Assembly (NCBI GenBank): GCA_017165825.1
Contig: CM029379.1
Location: 25,602,257-25,666,256, forward strand
Reading direction: 5' to 3'
DNA length: 64,000 bases
DNA from: Hepsetus odoe
Taxonomy: Eukaryota; Chordata; Actinopteri; Characiformes; Hepsetidae
This document shows positions 56,967 through 64,000 of this stretch, one piece after another; position 1 is the first letter of the stretch, and each line of letters starts with the position of its first letter. The notes under the pieces are model-generated. The model had not been told where the DNA came from. It saw nothing but the letters and a program-made list of their open reading frames with translations, and did not search any database. Position numbers and translations under genes: made by a program.

Positions 56967-59900
56967 ATTTCAAATGCTCCGTATTTATTTGTGAAATTAT
57001 TTCCCCAAAGCAGATGTTTGTGCAACAGTAGAAAGTAAGGTTTGCACACCAAAACAGGACTGTACAGCTGGCCGTGCATTCTAATAATCTTCTACTGTAC
57101 ACTTCTTTCTGAGATCCCTCAAGCTTATGTTGGTGTCATATTTGACAATATCAATCCAATTTCCTGGCCATTTCTTTTCCTCTGCATCCACTGACCGTTC
57201 CCATCACGAGTATCTTCTAGAGTGAATTACTGCATGTGCAATGGCCAAAGAAAGATCATTTCTGCTTGGTGACCTTGATTTCCAACGAGGACTTTGGCTA
57301 AAAGCACTCCAGGACTTCTCTTGCTGTCCATGGGATGCTTGGCAGCCTCCAACAGCAGGAAACCGTCTTCTTGATTGTCCAGGACCATGTAGGAGACAAT
57401 TGCACTGACCAGACTGGCTTAAGTTGCAGTGCTGATCAAGTTGCAGGCTCGGCCTTACATTTTGTTCCAGAGTTAATTGCATCTTGATATCAGGCGTGGA
57501 AGGAACTTGCAACACTTAATCAAGACAATGAGATGACCTTCAGTCACAATGGCTCTGCAGGTGGTCCTCTGATCAAAAATGGAAGAAATTCCTGGTCCAA
57601 GCACCTACCTTGGTCATTCAAGTTCAGACAGCAAAAACTTAAGGTTGGCTACATCCAAGCTACACAGTGGCTTCCCTTATTTTTTTCTGATGCAACAATC
57701 ATTTGGATTTTTCTTTTTTCTCATTAATCCACACTCAGTACCCCATAATGCCCAATATGAAAGCATCCCCTAGTGGCTGAAAATTCAATTCCATGTTACT
57801 GAGTAAGTAGAATTAAGGACAAGTGAAGCTAAAAATGCAAATAATGGTGTTATTTTTTGCGGTGTGACATACATTAATCTCTGTGGTTTTCCTTCCTCTA
57901 AAATCAGATAAAATTTACAATGTCATTTAAGAAAAAAAACAACAACTAAAAAAACAAACACAGCAAAAAAACTCCAAAATTGTAGCACTTTTATATAAGT
58001 AGGTATTTACAGAATGTACAACTTCACACAATGGAAAGATGATACCTACTTCTGCTAGCATGAGTTCACTGCTTTATGCTACAGGATACCCATAAACACT
58101 CAACGGTCTGACAAAGGCTGGAAAAACAGACAAAAATCCAACATTAAACTCATAGCTTGGGTTCAAGTGTGCACATACAAGGAGGTGAGAGAGAGAGAGA
58201 GAGAGAGAAAAAAAAATGACACATTCAAAAACAACGTGGTCAAACTGGAGGCCAGATTCTTTAGCTTATCTAAAATACTGTGAATGTAGACAAAGAGGAG
58301 ACCATCAGTAAAGGGTCAGCAAGTTTGCAGTAAGCCGATCACCAGGCAAGTTCGTTAACGAAAAAGGCAAAATGAAAAACTTAATCAATGAAACTGGGGA
58401 TTTGTCTCAGTATAAGATAGGAACAGCAGGGGATAAGAACAGGCTAGCTAAAAATGTTAAAAAGTCCCCAGAAGAGGACAGCAGGCCCTGTTCCACTGAA
58501 TAAACACTGCGGTTTGTTACACAACCGAGACAATCAAGGCAGCACATTTGTTGGGGTTGAAAACCTTTTTACTTGAATGGAAATCACATGGACATCCCTC
58601 AAAAATCAGCTTAAAAAAAGTCATTGAGTTGGTTGGTGTGATGATTCATTGTAGAAATTTCTTTCCTTTAATGCTGAATGGAACTAGACTCTATTCAACA
58701 TAGCAATTTTATTTCCTCTCTAAATCCACCACTGAACCATCTGAGACAAAATAGTGAATCTAACTAGTTAGTTAGAGGGATTATTTTGCATCACCACACC
58801 CTCTATGTATTGCTCAAATGTGAATTGGTGAAGTTTTAGGCCAACAGCATCTCTAAACTGTTTAAACATCTCAGACATCGGGCAGCAGCTACATGACCAT
58901 TTAATACAAGAAACTCCTCTGAGGGACCGTCAAGAAAACCTGGTTCAGTTCACACAAAATGTCTCTAAATGACTGTTCCTTTTTAACCATTTAATTATGG
59001 AGAAATTCTAAAAGATTTTAGAAAAAAAAAAATCAGTGGAGTTCCCTTTAAACCCATCACTTTACCTTCTTCACTGGGCATAACAGTGAGTCTCAGGACA
59101 CAAAGGATTGCACATTTCTGCTCTAAAACAGTGTCTTTCCAACTTTGATATACGCGATTGAAACAAGTATGCTCTAAAAAATAAAGATGTCAAAGGGGGT
59201 TATTTCCATGATGCCACTGGAAAAAAAACAACCTTTTATTTCTCTAAAAGATCAACTGAGGGGGAAAAAATTATAACGTGAGACTTTAGCCAGAAACCTT
59301 AAATGTGCTTTAAACACTGAAAGGTCTTTTAAATTTTTTGGGCAACCAAAAGTAGCCCCATTTATGATATTTATTAAAAGGAAAACAGTTTGCTTCTGAA
59401 CCAGCATAGTGTGAACATGTGTATCCTTGGTAAATCCTGTATTCTGCACACTTTGCTCAATTTTCTAGACACCACACCCAAATCACTAATTAACAAGCTC
59501 TCCGTGTGGACTGTCCAAAAAAAAAAAAAAAAAAAAAAGGAATCAGATTATGGGGTTCCCAGACCTGACTCCTTCAGCACTGAAGGGGCCTCCCTGATGC
59601 TACTTCAAAGTATGAAGAGGAGTATGGAAAGCTTCCTCAAATTATGAGTTCCCTCAAAGTATGAAGGTTCCTACTGAAGATCCTAAAACAGAAAAAAAGC
59701 TGTATTATTCCATGGTTTTGATGCCTTCACGGATCTTGCACAAGGGGCGGGGGGTGTCAAAAATAAAGCCTTGGTGTAGTTGTCTCCAAACTTTTGACTG
59801 TAACTGTATATCAAAGCATAAAATAGCAACATTGAATTGAAGTCTCAGAAATTAGACTGAAAACTTGTAGAAACTCTCTAACGGACAACAAGCTAACACA

Positions 59901-60496
59901 ATCAGCTTCTCAGCAGAACTCAACGATGATGTGGTCCCACCAAACAAAACAAAAATTGTTCTGCCCCACTCTCCAATGGATGGGTGTAGAAATCTCAAGT
60001 CTTTATATATACATTTCTCACAATCAGTCCAACAGCAAGACTCCACTGGACAATAATGTTGTTAGCATAGAAAAAGAGGGGAAAAACGTCCTCAGAGAAA
60101 AAGGTCATTTCAAATGTACATTGTTTGCTTCGGTTCCTAGACATGTTTCAAGCTGTATCGTTGGATCTGGGTGAAGTTCCTGTCATCCACCCATGTGTTC
60201 TCCCTCACTCTAGAATGGACACGCAATCTTATCTGTGACCAGAGTAAGAGGTATTCAGTTTAGAGTGTTGTGTGAAGTTAATGTCAAGATTCTGTCAACA
60301 AGGGGCATTTGTCAAAATCCCCCTCTTGATAATCACGCAATCTGTGTGTGTGCGGTTAACGGATACACGGATAAACGGCTGCTCTCAAAATACAAGAATG
60401 CATAAGTGTGTTTGTATAGTCCCAGCATTCTAAAAGTGAGAGAATGAGTAAGAGTATCCATGTTTGTGTGTTTCTGAAGAGTCCCCCATACTGTAG
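56967..60496. other. No gene recognised; may include a long 3' UTR
   Basis: Between the butyrophilin-like and recombinase-like genes. Short simple repeats occur: GA at 58186-58207 and poly-A at 59518-59538. 57070-57730 has a higher GC content and overlapping open frames of about 100 codons on both strands, but I recognise no protein in them. The stretch left of 60497 is likely 3' UTR of the minus-strand gene; candidate minus-strand AATAAA motifs occur near 59234 and 59370. Confidence 0.4.
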
Positions 60497-63400
60497 TTAA
60501 CAGTCTGCTCCATTGCTGTCCCGTCGCCCTTGTTTCTTGAGAAGCTGGATGCGGTTGTGGCAGTAGAACTTAATAGCCCTCCAGTCGCGCTGGTTGGTGA
60601 CCAACAGGGGGCAGTGTTGCAGGCATCGCTCACAGTCGGCCTTGGCAGGGACACGCAGCTCCATGATGTTGCGCTTTAGATGTGTTTCCACGGCAACACG
60701 CTCAGCCTCGGACCATGGGCGCTTCAGTACGCCGCGTTTGCCTGTGAGACATTAAGTGCAAAAAACTGACTTTGTTGCAGCGTGAAAAAGTCTTATGAGC
60801 TACAAGAAATGAACCAAACTAACAGAAAACAGTAGCCCTTCTAAAGCATTCATTCATGTTTAATATGGCCAGAAACCACATAAAGAAGTGTGTACAATGT
60901 TGCATCACAAATTATTTTAAATATCATTTAATAATAAAATATATATATGTGACAATTGCCTTCAAAGTCTAGAAAGTATTCTCTGACTTTTTTTTAATAA
61001 CGGGATGTTAACATGGTGTGGTTTTAGAAACGAGTACATGCAGGACAGTATTTCTACCCATGTTGAAGACCCTTTCAGGCTGGGATGCACAGATATTTAT
61101 TTTCCAAATTGAAAAGGGACAGGAAGAGCTTCTGGGATTTATTATTTCATTTTTATAAATGCTGGATGTCAAAATTGTAATCAATTTGTAATAAAAAATC
61201 GAATTTGATCCGTTATGAACTTTATTGCTTCTGTTAGCTTCCCTTTACTCACTTTATCAGTTGTCATGGGCCCCAGAGATCCACCAGTGAGTGGTTATTA
61301 TTCAGGAGGTGGATCGTTCCCAGCACAACAATCAAACTGACATGGCAGTAGAATATTAGGACTTCGGTCTTAAACTGTAAACTACAAAATGCACCTGTAT
61401 GGTTGGAGTTGTTGAAGTGTGTGTATATATGTGCATTATAAATCTTTAAACATCTGGGCTGCAGAAGCTTATGTGGTTGGTTTTGTAGTCTTACAATCAC
61501 ATGACATATATATTAATACCATATTTGAATGAGGCCTGAGCCTGCAAGAAATCCTCTCATACCTGATTTGATCTGTGAGCTTCTCCTCTTAAGGACCCCT
61601 GAGGGCAAGGATGTAGTGGACGAATTCTGAGGACTGAAGTTCTTTTTGGCTCGCCGCCCTCGACCGTTCACTCCTGCCTTCACTCCCACATCTATTTTCT
61701 CCTTTCCCTTTTCTCCGTCTCCTTCCGACTCTTCTGAGAAGGAGTCTGCAGAGTTCCCTGACATCACTGAGACAGAGGGAGAGAGAGAGAGAATCTCTCA
61801 ACTCAAGTTTAGGAGCTATAATGGCAAATACCCAATCCCCCTCCTTTGCTTTAGCCTGGACTTTGGGATGACAAAGAGAGACTTATCAGCAGAGCCAAGT
61901 GCCTTTGTTGATGCAGAAACCCATAAGAGGTTGGAAATTTGGGGCACAGCCATTTAGTAATTTCTAAGTAAACTTTAGTTTTAGTGTTTTTGGTTTTAAT
62001 CTACCTAGATTTCATTTTTTTGCTGCTTCACTTACCATCTAGCTCGAGGCAGATATGTTGGAGGCTCATCCCTCGGAAGAGCACTCCATCCTTTTCTCCA
62101 TACAGCACAACTCGTCCCACTCGGCCCATGAGCCCTGGATCCTGGCCGATTTTGGTGCAGCTCTGGGTCACATGATACTCTTTCTGGAGGAATTCCTCTA
62201 AACGTTTGGCAGCAGCGCCCTGAGGCTTTTCACCTTCCTCCAGCAGGAGGAGCTGTGTGAGGATGGCCACCTGCCTGCGGGTGCGGGGTGCCGTCAGTGC
62301 CGCCGGATTTTTAGCCCCACTGGAGCGCGCCAGACCCCGCAAAAGGTCTGTGCCTCGTAAAGGGGTGGCTGGGGAGTGATAGGGCCGGGAGAAAACATAT
62401 GGACTCTGGGGGTCAACTCCTACATCAGATGAAGTTTTCAGGAGCAAGTCCAGGCAGGCCTCTGAATGTGGCGGGAGGATCAGCGGCTGGATGCGTCCAC
62501 GCTTCCCCAAAACACCCACACGGGGGCGATGGCACAGCACGTGACGCTCAAAAGGGGAGAGAGTAGCCTCTAGTGGCGAAACAGAGGAATTTGCAGAGGT
62601 GCTGGAAGCTGATGAGGAGGAGGATGATGGGGTAACACGGTTGCGGTAGTCATGCACAGTCAGTTTGGCCACTTCACACTCGCGGTGGCGGTTGTAGAGG
62701 ATCAGCAGTGCCAGACTGGAGTGGCACAGTAATCGCCATGCTTCAGCTGAACCAGTGGAGCGAGAGAGAGAAAGGAAGGAGGAGTGCTGCTGCCGTCGCA
62801 GGTAGAGCACCAGTGTGGAGAGAGAAGAGAGGAGGGGGGGCATATGGGATCGGTGAGAGCTGAAGGAGAAAAGACAAAAAGAGGAAATGGTTAAATTAGG
62901 AATTGCATTTGTAATCTATGCAAATTTTATTGGAAAAAAGAAATGGGACATCCCCTTTAAGTAGTTTTAAACACTTACCTTTCCATCTCACCATTTTTCT
63001 CTTCCCCACTGTCATCATCTCTCATCTCATTCAGCTCCAACTCTTCTTCATCATCTTCCTCCTCTTCTTCCACTTCTTCCTCATCTCGTCCTGGAGTGGG
63101 AGGTGGCTCTTCTTTTGCTTTCTCCATCTCCTCCTGCTTCCTCTGCTGCTCCTCTTTCTCTTTCTTGGACCGGCGTCCCCTCCTGGATGGAGCTGTAACG
63201 CTAGGCGTCACTGGAGATGTTTTTACTGTCGCCGAGGCAACTGGCGCCGCAGTCTTCTTGGGAGGGGTGGTTTGGGAAGCAGGGTGTTTTTTGGAGGTGT
63301 TTGTGCCTGCGGATGATGAAGTGGGTGAAAGGGAAAGTGAGAAGGACACAGCTGAATTGGTGGCAGGCTGCGAATCTCGCTCACTGCGGGAGAACAGTGA

Positions 63401-63978
63401 TGGTCCGGCGGTGGTAGAGGAGGAAGATGCAGAGGGCTGCAAGGGTGAGGTGAATGCGTGTGAGCTCGAGCTTGTCGTGTGTGCATTGGATGCTGCGTGT
63501 GCGGAGTGTGTGCGCAAGTGTGCGAGTTCCATAGCAGCCCGGATTTCCGGCTGCTGATCGTGGTGTTTTTCCAAATGTCTGGCTAAAGAGCGGAAATTCC
63601 TCCCACAGTAAGGACAGTGTTGCCGCCTGCTAACCGTGCCAGTGGTGCTGCGGCCAATGTTTATGTTTATGTTGTTGTTTATGTTTGTGGTGGGAGGAGC
63701 AATGGGTGACTGAAAGGGTGAGGAAGAGGAAGGGGCAGAGCGAGCGAAGGAAAGCGGGTGGGGCTGCGCCCTCTGGGCCTTTTTCTTGGAGCTGGGAGCG
63801 GTTTTCCTTTTCTTCCGCCGCCGCATCATTCGGCCCCTCAAGTCCTCCAGCTCTTCTTCATCTTCGTCGTCATCATCGTCTTCCTCCTCCTCGTCCTCCT
63901 CACGGTCTGAGTCGCTGGGCTCAGAGTGGGAAAGCGGAGAGGAGGAGGGAGAGAGAGACCATGAGGGAGTGAGGTAAT
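60497..63978 (-). CDS. Host gene with C2H2 finger, degenerate tyrosine recombinase and Myb-like domain (5' end outside window)
   Basis: Exons 63978-62979 (1000 nt), 62859-62036 (824), 61766-61563 (204) and 60741-60497 (245, stop TAA) join in phase (1,2,1,1) to give 756 visible residues. An acceptor (ccgtttcag) precedes 63978, so earlier exons lie beyond the window. Order: Ser/Pro start, acidic run, basic RRRKKRK, short C2H2 finger CPYCGRNFRSLARHLEKHH (63616-63560), Ser/Thr-rich linker, acidic tract. Then a recombinase-like domain: NRHRECEVAKL with the R-x-x-E of catalytic Arg I, GKRGR with the hairpin Lys, and a PRTRRQ Arg II region. The segment that should hold LGH..Y reads LQKEYHVTQSCTKI, without a clear His or nucleophile Tyr. 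Last come a basic linker and KRPWSEAE...WRAIKFYCHN, Myb/SANT-like. Low-complexity acidic and Ser tracts fit a nuclear protein. Probably a transposon-derived DNA-binding protein with no recombinase activity; symbol not known to me. Confidence 0.82.
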
Positions 63979-64000
63979 CTGAAACGGTTAGAGAGAGGGG

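Noticed and set aside
63096..63557. Long plus-strand frames over the right-edge gene
   Set aside because: Antisense to the spliced minus-strand exon 63978-62979, whose frame joins in phase with the next exons and encodes recognisable domains.

Overview
The window looks like nuclear DNA from a ray-finned fish. The evidence is spliced vertebrate-type genes with GT-AG introns, a cabp4 photoreceptor gene, fish-style tandem C-type lectin genes, a butyrophilin-like B30.2 gene, and a dense load of fish-type repeats (tRNA-derived SINEs, L2 and RTE LINEs, Tc1/mariner and Tigger elements, a Gypsy remnant, long CA/AT microsatellites). There is a 400-base assembly gap (7223-7622) and a single N at 6871. 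I cannot name the species; an otophysan-like fish is a guess.

Left part (1-24 kb): a lectin neighbourhood. A minus-strand gene with two C-type lectin domains (exons 4798-2076, first exon not found) and a complete plus-strand paralogue (20730-23583, 329 residues) share the same exon plan. Between them lies a plus-strand lectin pseudogene (16684-18080). Its second lectin-domain exon was split by a SINE that was itself split by another SINE. An orphan signal-peptide exon (10130-10187, minus) has no gene I can attach to it.

Middle (24-39 kb): almost entirely mobile elements. They are a near full-length but frameshifted L2 LINE (26.3-29.55 kb, minus), head-to-head fragments of a second L2 lineage (29.6-31.7 kb), a Tigger-like element inside a Tc1-like element (33.4-34.45 kb), and a deleted Gypsy element between direct repeats (34.5-36.4 kb). 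No cellular gene is visible there.

Right part (39.7-64 kb): three ordinary-looking genes. cabp4 (minus, 47200-39773, seven coding exons, 213 residues) is a retinal calcium sensor. A butyrophilin-like receptor (plus, 50726-55389, eight coding exons, 498 residues: signal, IgV, IgC, membrane helix, short juxtamembrane exons, B30.2) has an interferon-response-like element just upstream. A gene entering from the right edge (minus, 63978-60497, four exons, 756 visible residues) joins a short C2H2 finger, a degenerate tyrosine-recombinase-like domain and a C-terminal Myb/SANT-like domain. It looks like a host gene made from a transposon recombinase and is the most unusual item here.

The lectins and the butyrophilin-like receptor are probably immune surface or secreted proteins; cabp4 and the recombinase-like gene are unrelated neighbours. 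Nothing suggests that the genes act as one pathway. All calls come from reading the sequence; no database search was run.
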